This document shows, piece after piece, positions 1-9,977 of a stretch of 64,000 bases of DNA. Source of the stretch: Helicobacter pylori Shi112 (GTDB taxonomy: Bacteria; Campylobacterota; Campylobacteria; Campylobacterales; Helicobacteraceae); assembly GCF_000277405.1 (NCBI RefSeq), contig NC_017741.1, forward strand, positions 1,178,001-1,242,000. Direction: 5' to 3'. How positions within the stretch are numbered: position 1 is the stretch's first letter; the number at the start of each line of letters is the position of its first letter. Made by a program: the position numbers and the translations under genes. The notes under the pieces are model-generated. The model was not told the origin of the DNA. It saw only the letters and a program-made list of their open reading frames with translations, and made no database searches.

Positions 1-1628
1 AAAGGATCGATCACATTACCTTTAGATTTGCTCATTTTTTCACCTTTTTCATCCCTGACTAAGGCATGCAAATAAATATCTTTAAAGGGCAATTCGCCTA
101 AAAGCGATTCGCTGCAAAAAAGCATTCTGGCTACCCAAAAAAAGAGGATGTCAAACCCGGTAATGAGCGTTGTGTTAGGGTAGAAATCCTTCAAATCGTT
201 TTCATTAAACAAATCGCTTTTTTCTTGCCCCCACCCCAAAGTAGAAAACGCCCATAGCCCTGAACTGAACCAAGTGTCTAGCACATCTTTATCTTGCTCT
301 AGTTTTTCGCTCTTGCAAGTAGGGCAACTTAAGGGGGTGTCTAGGCTTACAAACTGGTGGTTATTTTCACAAGTAAATACCGGTATTTGATGCCCCCAAA
401 ACAATTGCCTGCTGATACACCAAGGGCGTAATTCCCTCATCCAAGCGTTATAATTATTGATCCAATTAGAAGGGTAGAATCGCGCCAAACCCTGTTGGAT
501 TTTTTCAATAGAACTTTGAGCGATTTCAGGCTTGACAAACCATTGCTTAGACACATAAGGCTCTACCACATTATGACAACGATAGCAATGCCCCACTTGA
601 TGCGTGTGCTCTTCTATCTTTTCTAATAAGGCGTTTTCTTTTAATTTTTCTACGACCTTATCTCGGGCTTTTAATCGTTCTAAATTTTCAAACTCCCCGC
701 AATGCGCGTTTAAAATCCCCTTTTCATCAAAGATTTTAATCGCCTCCAAATGGTGGCGTTTGCCCACTTCATAATCGTTAAAATCATGCCCAGGGGTAAC
801 CTTCACACACCCTGTGCCAAACTCCATTTCCACATGCAAATCAGCGATAATAGGGATTGTGCGATGGATTAAAGGCAAGATCACTTTTTGCCCCACTAAA
901 TGCTTGTATCTCTCATCATTAGGATTGACCATGAGTGCACTATCGCCAAACAAGGTTTCAGGGCGTGTGGTAGCCACCACTAAATAATCTTTTTGATTTT
1001 CTAAATAATATCTAATATAATACAACGCCCCCTTACGCTCTTCATACTCCACTTCAATATCGCTTAACGCCCCATCTTTAGTGCACCAATTCACCATGTA
1101 ATTATCTTGAATGATGAGGCCTTTTTCATACCATTTCAAAAACGCCAATTTAACCGCTCTTTGCAAACCCTTATCCATCGTGAAACGAGTCCTAGAAAAG
1201 GCCGCGCTCACGCCTAAATGCTTCATTTGCTCTAAAATCGCTCCCCCGCTCTTTTCTTTCCATTCCCACACTTTTTGAACGAACGCTTCACGCCCTAAAT
1301 CTTCTTTTTTAATCCCTTGATTTAAAAGTTGCTTTTCTACGACATTTTGCGTCGCAATGCCGGCGTGATCCAACCCTGGCTGATACAAAGTCTTATACCC
1401 GTCCATGCGTTTATAGCGCGCTAAAATGTCTTGCAAACTTAAAGTCAGGGCATGCCCTATGTGTAAAATGCCGGTCACATTAGGAGGGGGCATCATCAAG
1501 CAAAATCGTTTGTTTTTTTCTTGGATTGCTTCATTGCCATCAATTTCAAAATACCCCCTATGAGAGCAAATTTCATAAATCTTTTTTTCTATCTCTTGGG
1601 GTTGGTAGGTGGTGGGTTCTTGTTTCAT
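1..1628 (-). CDS. valS: Valyl-tRNA synthetase, 3' end outside the window
   Basis: Class I aminoacyl-tRNA synthetase that charges tRNA-Val in the cytoplasm. The visible N-terminal 542 codons carry the HIGH signature (LHIGHAL, complement of about 1452-1463), the editing (CP1) domain with the TTRPETLFGDSA segment, zinc-type cysteine pairs (CYRC, CPTC) and, close to the window edge, the KMSKS loop at 24-38. KMSKS lies in frame with the ATG at 1626-1628, so the frame is intact across the window. The C-terminal anticodon-binding and coiled-coil part is not visible. The gene diverges from fliW, with a gap of about 136 bases between the two start codons. Confidence 0.97.
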   Translation of the reverse strand, partial: MKQEPTTYQPQEIEKKIYEICSHRGYFEIDGNEAIQEKNKRFCLMMPPPNVTGILHIGHALTLSLQDILARYKRMDGYKTLYQPGLDHAGIATQNVVEKQLLNQGIKKEDLGREAFVQKVWEWKEKSGGAILEQMKHLGVSAAFSRTRFTMDKGLQRAVKLAFLKWYEKGLIIQDNYMVNWCTKDGALSDIEVEYEERKGALYYIRYYLENQKDYLVVATTRPETLFGDSALMVNPNDERYKHLVGQKVILPLIHRTIPIIADLHVEMEFGTGCVKVTPGHDFNDYEVGKRHHLEAIKIFDEKGILNAHCGEFENLERLKARDKVVEKLKENALLEKIEEHTHQVGHCYRCHNVVEPYVSKQWFVKPEIAQSSIEKIQQGLARFYPSNWINNYNAWMRELRPWCISRQLFWGHQIPVFTCENNHQFVSLDTPLSCPTCKSEKLEQDKDVLDTWFSSGLWAFSTLGWGQEKSDLFNENDLKDFYPNTTLITGFDILFFWVARMLFCSESLLGELPFKDIYLHALVRDEKGEKMSKSKGNVIDP

Positions 1629-1764
1629 TATTATTATTATCCTAAAATAGAGCGTTCCTTAAAAAATGGTTGGATTTGGAACGCCTTTTGCTTTTACGCT
1701 TTTAATTGTTGCGTATTTTCTTAAAATTATACAACAAAGCATTTAAATTAAAAAGGATAGTCCA

Positions 1765-2172
1765 GTGAATTACTTTTTAAAAGCCCCTATTTTAGGATTT
1801 GAGCATATCCATGAAGCGCGTTTGGAAAAAATTGATTCCTTATTCAGCCGATTAATTGGCCAAACCAATTCCCCCATGGCGTTGGATATGGTCTTAGTGA
1901 ATCCTTATTGTTTGAGGGAATACAGCTTTGTGATACCCAAATACATAGAATTACTGCTAGAATTAGATTCTCACTCCAAAGTTGAGGTGTATTGCGTGGT
2001 CGTGTTGCAAAAAAATTTAGAAGATTCTATGGTTAATTTCTTAGCCCCTTTGGTGTTTAATTCCAAAAATGGCTTTGGCGCTCAAGTGGCGCTTTCTATG
2101 ATGGATTATCCGGATTTTGGCTTTAGAGATCCTTTAAAAAGCTTTGTGATTCAAGAAAGAGAACGAGCTTAA
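1765..2172 (+). CDS. fliW: Flagellar assembly factor FliW
   Basis: FliW-family protein of 135 residues, the usual length. FliW binds flagellin in the cytoplasm and, in related bacteria, antagonises the translational repressor CsrA, so coupling flagellin output to export. Family features seen are the N-terminal ILGFE segment, the NPY motif (residues 47-49) and a C-terminal region ending QERERA. The start is GTG at 1765, preceded by AAAAGGA at 1751-1757. The murG start follows 11 bases after the stop, so the two are probably cotranscribed. H. pylori carries two FliW paralogues; this one matches my recall of HP1154. Confidence 0.88.
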   Translation: MNYFLKAPILGFEHIHEARLEKIDSLFSRLIGQTNSPMALDMVLVNPYCLREYSFVIPKYIELLLELDSHSKVEVYCVVVLQKNLEDSMVNFLAPLVFNSKNGFGAQVALSMMDYPDFGFRDPLKSFVIQERERA

Positions 2173-2183
2173 GGGTTTTTAGC

Positions 2184-3245
2184 ATGAAATTCGCTCTCAC
2201 AGGGGGAGGCACAGGCGGGCATCTCTCTATCGCTAAAGCCTTAGCCATAGAATTAGAAAAGCAAGGCATAGAGGCTATTTATTTAGGCTCAACTTATGGG
2301 CAAGATAAGGAATGGTTTGAAAATAGCCCCTTATTTAGCGAACGCTATTTTTTCAACACGCAAGGCGTGGTCAATAAAAGCTTTTTTAAAAAAATAGGCT
2401 CTTTATTCTTGCAAGCTAAAGCCGCATTTAAGGCTAAAGAAATCTTAAAAAAACACCAGATCACGCACACCATTAGCGTGGGGGGTTTTAGCGCAGGGCC
2501 TGCGAGTTTTGCAAGCTTACTCAATAAAATACCCCTTTATATCCATGAGCAAAATGCGATTAAAGGCTCTCTTAATCGCTACCTTTCCCCTAAAGCTAAG
2601 GCGGTGTTTTCAAGCTATGCCTTTAAAGATAAAGGAAGTCATGTTTTAACCTCCTATCCCGTGCAAAACGCTTTTTTTGATTTTGCTAGGACTCGCACGG
2701 AAATCAAGCATATTTTATTTTTAGGCGGTTCGCAAGGGGCAAAAGCGATCAATGAATTCGCTTTATTAAACGCTCCTAAACTCACCAAACAAGGGATTAA
2801 AATCACGCACATTTGCGGCTCAGACGCTCATGAAAGAATGCGTTTTTTTTACCAGGAATTAGGGCTGTTGGATAAGGTAGAATTGTTTGCTTTCCACAAT
2901 AACATCACAGAAGTCATGCACAGGGCGGATTTGTGTGTGAGCCGAGCCGGAGCGAGCAGCGTGTGGGAATTGTGCGCCAATGGCTTGCCCACGATTTTTA
3001 TCCCCTACCCTTTTGCGAGCAATAACCACCAGTATTACAATGTCTTAGAATTTGAAAAAGAAAACTTATGCTATGTCGTGCCTCAAAATGAATTATTGCC
3101 TAAAAAACTCTTTGAAGTCATTAGAAAGCTCAACCAAAAAGACGATCAAGGCAATAAAAACCTCACCACTATCAGCAACCAATTGCAACAAAAAATCGCT
3201 AAAGACGGCGCAAAAACCATCATTGAAACGATTTTGAACACCTAA
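2184..3245 (+). CDS. murG: UDP-GlcNAc:lipid I GlcNAc transferase MurG
   Basis: Converts lipid I to lipid II on the inner face of the membrane, the last cytoplasmic step of peptidoglycan precursor synthesis. The 353-residue protein begins with the glycine-rich loop TGGGTGGHL (residues 6-14). It has the HEQN motif near residue 123, a second glycine-rich segment GGSQGA near residue 181, and the donor-site region SRAGASSVWEL followed by PYPFASNNHQ, all typical of GT28. Length is normal. It is tightly linked behind fliW. Confidence 0.97.
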   Translation: MKFALTGGGTGGHLSIAKALAIELEKQGIEAIYLGSTYGQDKEWFENSPLFSERYFFNTQGVVNKSFFKKIGSLFLQAKAAFKAKEILKKHQITHTISVGGFSAGPASFASLLNKIPLYIHEQNAIKGSLNRYLSPKAKAVFSSYAFKDKGSHVLTSYPVQNAFFDFARTRTEIKHILFLGGSQGAKAINEFALLNAPKLTKQGIKITHICGSDAHERMRFFYQELGLLDKVELFAFHNNITEVMHRADLCVSRAGASSVWELCANGLPTIFIPYPFASNNHQYYNVLEFEKENLCYVVPQNELLPKKLFEVIRKLNQKDDQGNKNLTTISNQLQQKIAKDGAKTIIETILNT

Positions 3246-3352
3246 AATAGCCCATTTTAATCAACAATTAAGCGACTAACCATTAAACTTAAGCGATAAA
3301 TAAGATAAAATTTAGGATAGCTCAAATCTTTTAAAAAGAAAAGGATAACCCC

Positions 3353-5446
3353 TTGCAAGACTTTATTTTTAATAAAAAATGGCTCATCTGTTCTAGCCTA
3401 CTCCCCTTATTTTTTCTTAATCCCTTAGTGGCTGAAGATGACGGGTTTTTTATGGGGGTGAGTTATCAAACTTCTCTAGCCATTCAAAGGGTGGATAACT
3501 CAGGGCTTAACGCCAGTCAAGACGCATCCACCTATATCCGCCAAAACGCTATCGCTCTAGAATCTGCGGCAGTGCCTTTAGCCTATTATTTAGAAGCGAT
3601 GGGGCAACAAACTAGAGTTTTAATGCAAATGCTCTGCCCTGATCCTTCTAAAAGGTGTTTGCTCTATGCGGGGGGCTATCCTAAAGGAAATAGTGGCGAT
3701 ACAGGCAACAACCCCCCAAGAGGCAATGTCAATGCCACCTTTGATATGCAATCTCTAGTCAGTAATTTAGACAAGCTCACCCAACTCATCGGCGAAACTT
3801 TAATCCGTAACCCTGAAAATCTTTCTAACGCTAAACTCTTTGAAGTCAAATTCGGCAATCAAAGCACTGTTATTGCCTTGCCTAGTGGTCTAGCCAGTGT
3901 CATGAACGCTTTAAACGATGATATTACCAACGCTCTAACCACGCTTTGGTATAACCAAACCTTAACGAATAAATCTTTTAGCACCCCTGATGGCAGTCCT
4001 GTGAGTTTTAGCCCTGAAGTCTTGCAACACCTTTTACAAGACGGCTTAGCCACAGCAAATAATAATCAAACCATTTGCAGCACTCAAAACCAATGCACCG
4101 CTACTAATGAAGCTAAATCTATCGCTCAAAACGCCCAAAACATCTTCCAAGCTTTAATGCAAGCAGGGATTTTAGGGGGTTTAGCCAATGAAAAGCAATT
4201 TGGCTTCACTTATAATAAAGCCCCTAATGGCAGCAATTCCCAACAAGGCTACCAAAGCTTTAGCGGCCCTGGCTATTACACTAAAAACGACACTAGCACC
4301 ACGCAAGCACCCTTAAAAGAATTGCCCGCTGGAGCGACGGTTGGAACAGGCAATGGCCAATACACCTACCACCCTAGCTCGGCAGTCTATTATTTAGCTG
4401 ATAGCATCATCGCTAATGGCATCACCGCTTCTATGATTTTTTCAGGCATGCAAAATTTCGCCAATAAAGCCGCTAAACTAACAGGCACTTCAAGCTATAG
4501 CCAGATGCAAGAAGCGATCAACTATGGGGAAAGCTTGCTCAATAACACCGTAGCGTATGGGGATTTCATCACCAATTGGGTCGCCCCCTATTTGGATTTA
4601 AACAATAAAGGTTTGAATTTCTTGCCTAGCTATGGAGGAAAAGCTAATACCAATAATGTAACCCCACAAAATAATTTAACCCCGCAACAAGCCCAACAAG
4701 AGCAAAAAGTCATCATGAACCAACTAGAGCAAGCCACAAACGCCCCCACCCCTGCGCAAATAGACAAGATCTTAGCCAACCCCTATTCCCCCACGGCAAA
4801 AACTTTAATGGCTTATGGGCTTTATCGCTCTAAAGAAGTGATTGGCGGGGTGATTGACGAAATGCAAACTAAAGTGAATCAAGTCTATCAAATGGGCTTT
4901 GCTAGGAATTTTTTGGAGCATAACTCTAATTCTAATAACATGAACGGCTTTGGCGTGAAAATGGGCTATAAGCAATTCTTTGGCAAAAAGCGCATGTTTG
5001 GGCTTAGGTATTATGGCTTTTATGATTTTGGTTACGCTCAATTTGGCGCAGGATCTTCTTTAGTGAAAGCCACTCTCTCTAGCTATGGGGCAGGCACAGA
5101 CTTTCTTTATAATGTTTTTACCCGAAAAAGAGGGACTGAAGCGATAGATATAGGTTTTTTTGCCGGCATCCAACTTGCAGGGCAAACCTGGAAAACGAAT
5201 TTTTTAGATCAGGTGGATGGCAACCATCTTAAGCCCAAAGACACTTCTTTCCAATTCCTTTTTGATTTAGGCATAAGGACTAATTTTTCCAAAATCGCCA
5301 AGCAAAGAAGATCTCGTTTTTCTCAAGGGATAGAATTTGGCGTTAAAATACCGGTGCTTTATCACACCTATTACCAATCAGAAGGCGTTACAGCGAAATA
5401 TAGAAGAGCCTTTAGTTTTTATGTGGGCTACAACATAGGCTTTTGA
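3353..5446 (+). CDS. hopI: Outer membrane protein HopI
   Basis: Hop-family outer membrane protein of 697 residues. It has a signal peptide ending LVAEDDGFF, the N-terminal Hop motif (GFFMGVSYQTS), a long asparagine/glutamine-rich passenger with paired cysteines (CPDPSKRC, CSTQNQC), and the conserved C-terminal beta-strand block from about residue 525 (MNGFGVKMGYKQFFG) to the terminal phenylalanine required for outer membrane insertion. The start is TTG at 3353 with AAGGATAA upstream; there is no better ATG. hopL follows 22 bases after the stop. The assignment to HopI rests on position and recall; ligand and porin activity are not evident from sequence. Confidence 0.9.
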   Translation: MQDFIFNKKWLICSSLLPLFFLNPLVAEDDGFFMGVSYQTSLAIQRVDNSGLNASQDASTYIRQNAIALESAAVPLAYYLEAMGQQTRVLMQMLCPDPSKRCLLYAGGYPKGNSGDTGNNPPRGNVNATFDMQSLVSNLDKLTQLIGETLIRNPENLSNAKLFEVKFGNQSTVIALPSGLASVMNALNDDITNALTTLWYNQTLTNKSFSTPDGSPVSFSPEVLQHLLQDGLATANNNQTICSTQNQCTATNEAKSIAQNAQNIFQALMQAGILGGLANEKQFGFTYNKAPNGSNSQQGYQSFSGPGYYTKNDTSTTQAPLKELPAGATVGTGNGQYTYHPSSAVYYLADSIIANGITASMIFSGMQNFANKAAKLTGTSSYSQMQEAINYGESLLNNTVAYGDFITNWVAPYLDLNNKGLNFLPSYGGKANTNNVTPQNNLTPQQAQQEQKVIMNQLEQATNAPTPAQIDKILANPYSPTAKTLMAYGLYRSKEVIGGVIDEMQTKVNQVYQMGFARNFLEHNSNSNNMNGFGVKMGYKQFFGKKRMFGLRYYGFYDFGYAQFGAGSSLVKATLSSYGAGTDFLYNVFTRKRGTEAIDIGFFAGIQLAGQTWKTNFLDQVDGNHLKPKDTSFQFLFDLGIRTNFSKIAKQRRSRFSQGIEFGVKIPVLYHTYYQSEGVTAKYRRAFSFYVGYNIGF

Positions 5447-5468
5447 TTAAATAAAATAAGGGAAAAAT

Positions 5469-8400
5469 ATGATAAAAAAAGCTAAAAAATTTATACCATT
5501 CTTTTTAATTGGCTCTCTCTTAGCTGAAGACAATGGCTGGTATATGTCTGTAGGCTATCAAATCGGCGGCACGCAACAATTTATCAATAACAAACAACTC
5601 TTAGAAAATGAAAGCAGTATCAATAGCATCACTCAAAGCGCGATCAATATTGCAGGGCCTACTACCGGCCTTATCACTTTAAGCTCTCAAAGCGTCATTG
5701 ACGCTTTAGGCTATGGCGTGAGTAACACCGTGGGCAACCAATTAGAGGGCATTTCTAATATCTTAAATCAAATTGGCAAAAGGAAAGACTTTTTTTCTAG
5801 CCGTCAAATCTCTAGCATTTCCCAGCAAATCATAGGGCTTAAAGGAAGCTCTGATCCTTTGAAAGCCCATTCTTCACAAATCACAGCCAAACTCCTCTTT
5901 AACACCCAAAGCGCATTTAATCAAGGCATCGCGCTAAGCTCTAACATTATTAGCTCTATCAATGGTCTTAATGCTAGCAACAACACCAAAGAAGTCAAAG
6001 CCCAGCTCCAAAACACCACGCAATCCATGGCAGAATTATTGCAACAAATTGAACACAGCATCACTAAAACCACTAGCACCACTTACGCGCAATCCTTGCT
6101 CTCCAATCTGACCGATGCGGTGAATGCCTCTAGCGATAATACCGCTTATGTGAGCGCTTTAAAAAATGCTTTAACCACTCTTGGGGTGGGGTATTTCCCT
6201 ACGACAACCACAACGCATGTGGTGTTAAACCCACCGGGACAAATCGTATTTTATCCAACTAATTCCATTTTAGGCTCTACTTCTTCAAACAGCAATAACC
6301 AACAACAATATAACAACACCCTTTTAATGAACACCTTACAAGGGGAATTAAGCGCTAATACTCAAAATAACCCCAATGGTTGCGCCAATCAAATCCAATG
6401 CTTAGAGCAATTCATCCAAAATTTAGCCCCTCTAGCCGCAACCCCCACTTCAAATAACCAAGCCAACCAGCAAGTCCAAGCCATCGCTCAAAAGCTTCAA
6501 AGCGTTGCTATCAACACTTTAGACAACAATGCGATCAACAACACCACCTATAATTTAAACAACTTGCACAACGCTTTGAATTTCCAAGCCTATGAAAGCA
6601 CGATAGAACAATACAATAACGCTTTAAAACAAATTTCGTGGATTAGTTTTACTGAGCCTAAAAACTTGCTCAAAAACACTTCTAATAACTACCAAATCGG
6701 CACCGTTACCAACGCTCAAGGGCAAAATATCAGCGCCTATGATTGCGCAAGTGCTACCGGGAGCCTTTCTAACGATACTTCTAGTGGGATTTCATGCTCA
6801 GCCACAAGTTCCACAAACAACACAAGCAGTTTTGACAATTCTTTAGTCGCTACCTCCAAAGTCCAAACCATAGGGGGCAAAGAGCAGATCGGCGTGAATT
6901 CTTTTAACCTTGTTTCTCAAGTGTGGAGCGTTTATAACTCCTTAAAAACTTCAGAAGAAAATTTGCAAAAAAACGCTCAGATACTATGCCCAAATGGCAG
7001 TAACCAAGATGCATGCAATAACAATAATTCAGGGGGTTTGAGCATCAGCGGGAACTCCCAATTGCAAAATATTTTAAGCTCTACTAGTGGAACTAGCGCT
7101 AATACTCAAGCTAAAAGCAACGCTCCCAAACTAAAAGCGATGGTAATGGTGAATAATGAAGAAGAAGCTAAAACGACTAACTTCAATCAAAGCAGTGGGG
7201 CAACCACTCAATCCCCTAACAGCACGGTAATGGGCGCTTTAAACACCGTATTGCAAAATGTCAGCAATTTCCAACAAAGCATTCAAAGCGCTTTTCAAAG
7301 CCAAAGCAATAACATTGACGCATGGGCGAATGCGATTTATAACACTAATGGGAGTCAGTCGCAAGAGATGACACCTAACAATAACCAAAATTTACGCATC
7401 CAATTAAGAGCGAATTTCTACCAGCTCATCAATACCATTAACCAGCAAGTGCCTACAGACATGAGCGCTCTAATCGCTCAAAGCCAACAAACCCAGCAAA
7501 CAAGCGGATCAGCAAGCAATAATAACCCATGCACGAGCGGAATGAGTGGGAGTGGTAATAACTGGTGCAATCAGCAATGGTCAGATTCTAAGGCTTATTA
7601 CAGCGGGTTACAAAGCGCTTTAGGGTATCAAACACAAGCAACAACTCAAAGTGGGAGCAGTGGTGGGAACAGCATCACCTACAATGTCCAACAAATCACG
7701 CTCACTAGTAATGGGTTGCTCAATAACATCATTTCATCTCTTAAGGGTTTTAGCAGTAGCGGAAATAATGGGGGTAATGGAGGAAGCAGTGGAAATGGAA
7801 CTAGTCAAATCAACACAGCCTACCAAATGCTCACAGACGCCAGCGATGGGAAGTTAGGGACTTATAGTAGTAGCAATAGTGGCAGTAATAACGGCTATAC
7901 GCCATGCAATAGCACCAACGGAAGCAATGGAACGAGTGGGAGCAATTGTTATGAACCCAACAAACAACAAAGCGCCACCACCGCAACCACTAGCGAAACC
8001 AACTTGCAAAAAGTCTATAATGACGCCCAAAAAATAGCCAACATTATCGCCAGCTCTGGGAATAATAAAGGCGTTGAAAACGGCTTAAAACAATTCTTTG
8101 AAGCGTTAAAAAATAATAGTAGCAGTCTCAGTAATTTGTGTAATGGTAGTAGCGGTAGTAGTAGCGCTACTTGCACCGGTGGGCTTATCAACCTTTTAGG
8201 GGCAATCCCCACAAATGGGGTGAGCGATACGAATAATTTAATTAATTTGCTCACCGAATTTATTAAAACCGCCGGGTTTATCCAAAATAATAACAATAAT
8301 AGCAGTGATACTAGCTTAAAAAACGCTTTTCAAGCCATTACGAGCGCTATTTCTCAAGGGTTTCAAGCCTTGCAAAACGACATTAGCCCTAATGCGATTT

Positions 8401-9164
8401 TAACCTTGCTCCAAGAAATCACTTCTAACACCACCACCATTCAGTCATTCTCGCAAACCTTACGGCAGCTTTTAGGGGATAAAACATTCTTTATGGTGCA
8501 ACAAAAACTCATTGATGCGATGATTAACGCTAGAAATCAGGTTCAAAACGCACAAAATCAAGCCAATAACTACGGCTCTCAACCCATTTTAAGCCAGTAT
8601 GTGGCCGCTAAAAGCACCCAACACGGCATGAGCAATGGCTTAGGGGTTGGTTTGGGCTATAAATACTTCTTTGGTAAAGCGAGAAAATTGGGCCTTAGGC
8701 ATTATTTTTTCTTTGATTACGGCTTTAGTGAAATAGGCTTAGCCAATCAAAGCGTGAAAGCGAATATCTTTGCTTATGGGGTAGGCACGGATTTTTTATG
8801 GAATCTATTCAGGAGGACTTACAACACTAAAGCGTTGAATTTTGGGCTATTTGCTGGGGTCCAACTAGGCGGCGCAACCTGGCTTAGCTCTCTAAGGCAA
8901 CAAATCATTGATAACTGGGGGAACGCTAATGACATTCATTCAACGAATTTTCAAGTGGCGCTGAATTTTGGGGTGCGCACCAACTTTGCGGAGTTTAAGC
9001 GTTTTGCCAAGAAATTCCACAATCAAGGGGTTATAAGCCAAAAGAGCGTGGAATTTGGGATCAAAGTGCCTCTCATCAATCAAGCGTATTTAAAAAGTGC
9101 CGGGGCTGATGTGAGCTATAGGAGGCTTTATACTTTCTATATCAATTACATCATGGGGTTTTAA
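5469..9164 (+). CDS. hopL: Outer membrane protein HopL
   Basis: Large Hop-family outer membrane protein (1231 residues). It has a short signal peptide (ending SLLAEDNGWY), the Hop N-terminal motif, a very long Asn/Gln/Ser/Thr-rich central region with glycine-serine tracts near residues 720-870, and the C-terminal barrel block (MSNGLGVGLGYKYFFG to the final GF). Cysteine pairs such as CANQIQC and CTSG...WC suggest disulfide loops in the exposed domain. It shares the barrel and signal architecture with hopI upstream, so the two are a tandem paralogous pair. The frame is intact with no simple repeat at the 5' end to switch it. Confidence 0.92.
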   Translation: MIKKAKKFIPFFLIGSLLAEDNGWYMSVGYQIGGTQQFINNKQLLENESSINSITQSAINIAGPTTGLITLSSQSVIDALGYGVSNTVGNQLEGISNILNQIGKRKDFFSSRQISSISQQIIGLKGSSDPLKAHSSQITAKLLFNTQSAFNQGIALSSNIISSINGLNASNNTKEVKAQLQNTTQSMAELLQQIEHSITKTTSTTYAQSLLSNLTDAVNASSDNTAYVSALKNALTTLGVGYFPTTTTTHVVLNPPGQIVFYPTNSILGSTSSNSNNQQQYNNTLLMNTLQGELSANTQNNPNGCANQIQCLEQFIQNLAPLAATPTSNNQANQQVQAIAQKLQSVAINTLDNNAINNTTYNLNNLHNALNFQAYESTIEQYNNALKQISWISFTEPKNLLKNTSNNYQIGTVTNAQGQNISAYDCASATGSLSNDTSSGISCSATSSTNNTSSFDNSLVATSKVQTIGGKEQIGVNSFNLVSQVWSVYNSLKTSEENLQKNAQILCPNGSNQDACNNNNSGGLSISGNSQLQNILSSTSGTSANTQAKSNAPKLKAMVMVNNEEEAKTTNFNQSSGATTQSPNSTVMGALNTVLQNVSNFQQSIQSAFQSQSNNIDAWANAIYNTNGSQSQEMTPNNNQNLRIQLRANFYQLINTINQQVPTDMSALIAQSQQTQQTSGSASNNNPCTSGMSGSGNNWCNQQWSDSKAYYSGLQSALGYQTQATTQSGSSGGNSITYNVQQITLTSNGLLNNIISSLKGFSSSGNNGGNGGSSGNGTSQINTAYQMLTDASDGKLGTYSSSNSGSNNGYTPCNSTNGSNGTSGSNCYEPNKQQSATTATTSETNLQKVYNDAQKIANIIASSGNNKGVENGLKQFFEALKNNSSSLSNLCNGSSGSSSATCTGGLINLLGAIPTNGVSDTNNLINLLTEFIKTAGFIQNNNNNSSDTSLKNAFQAITSAISQGFQALQNDISPNAILTLLQEITSNTTTIQSFSQTLRQLLGDKTFFMVQQKLIDAMINARNQVQNAQNQANNYGSQPILSQYVAAKSTQHGMSNGLGVGLGYKYFFGKARKLGLRHYFFFDYGFSEIGLANQSVKANIFAYGVGTDFLWNLFRRTYNTKALNFGLFAGVQLGGATWLSSLRQQIIDNWGNANDIHSTNFQVALNFGVRTNFAEFKRFAKKFHNQGVISQKSVEFGIKVPLINQAYLKSAGADVSYRRLYTFYINYIMGF

Positions 9165-9177
9165 AAAAGGGTGTGTC

Positions 9178-9972
9178 ATGGAAATCTTACAATTCATCGG
9201 CTATGGGAATATGGCTCAAGCGATTTTAGAAGGCTCTCATGAAATTTTATCCAAGCACTTTATTTTAGAGATTACCGGGCGAAACCCTGAAAAAATCGCC
9301 CCTTTTTTACAAGAAAAAAACATTCAAGCTCAAATCGTGCCTTACAAAAACGCTATTGATATACACCAAAAATTCGTGTTTTTACTTTTTAAGCCTTATA
9401 ACCTTAAGGATTTTAATTATCAAGGGCAAGCCAAAAGCGTTTTGAGCGCACTAGCTGGCGTGGGTTTTGAAGCTTTAAATAATGCGATAAATTCTTTGCA
9501 TTACCTCAAATGCATGCCCAATATTGCGAGCAAGTTCGCTCTTTCTTCTACGGCGGTATGCGAAAAATCGCCCATGCCCTTAATAAGCCAAAAGGCTTTG
9601 AGCGTTATTGAGAGTTTTGGGAATTGCGTGCGAGTGGGCCATGAAGAGTTGGTGGATGCCAGCGTGGCGACAAACGGGAGCGCGCTCGCGTTTTTAAGCT
9701 TGGTAGCGAGCAGTTTGAAAGATGCCGGTATCAGGGAGGGCTTGAACGCTAGAGATTCTTTAGAATTGGTGAAAATGAGTTTTAAAGGCTTTGCCAAGCT
9801 GTTAGAAAAAGAACGCCCCGAGATGATTATAGAGCAAATTTGCACCCCTAAAGGCGCAACGATTGAGGGCTTGAGCGTTTTAGAAAAAAAGGGAGTTAGG
9901 GGAGCGTTTATCAAAGCATGCCAAAAGAGCGTGAAAAAAATGCACCCTAAAAATTACACTCTTAAAAAATAA
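9178..9972 (+). CDS. proC: Pyrroline-5-carboxylate reductase
   Basis: Last step of proline synthesis: NAD(P)H-dependent reduction of pyrroline-5-carboxylate. The 264-residue protein starts with the Rossmann loop [11 protein letters not shown], with [12 protein letters not shown] near residue 118. The C-terminal helical domain contains [11 protein letters not shown], the signature of the P5CR dimerisation domain (CTPGGATI in homologues). ATG 9178 is preceded by AAAGGGTG. It lies 13 bases after hopL and 5 bases before the Fic gene. Confidence 0.93.
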   Translation: MEILQFIGYGNMAQAILEGSHEILSKHFILEITGRNPEKIAPFLQEKNIQAQIVPYKNAIDIHQKFVFLLFKPYNLKDFNYQGQAKSVLSALAGVGFEALNNAINSLHYLKCMPNIASKFALSSTAVCEKSPMPLISQKALSVIESFGNCVRVGHEELVDASVATNGSALAFLSLVASSLKDAGIREGLNARDSLELVKMSFKGFAKLLEKERPEMIIEQICTPKGATIEGLSVLEKKGVRGAFIKACQKSVKKMHPKNYTLKK

Positions 9973-9977
9973 GCGCA

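Noticed and set aside
1521..1724. Plus-strand 67-codon frame opposite the valS start
   Set aside because: It lies antisense to the clear valS N terminus and in the divergent promoter gap, with no ribosome binding site or family resemblance.
7651..7857. Shadow frames inside hopL and other long genes
   Set aside because: They overlap strongly supported coding sequence and arise from its biased composition.
5469..9164. Phase-variable dinucleotide repeat in hopI/hopL
   Set aside because: I looked for CT or other simple repeats at the 5' ends, as in some hop genes, and found none.
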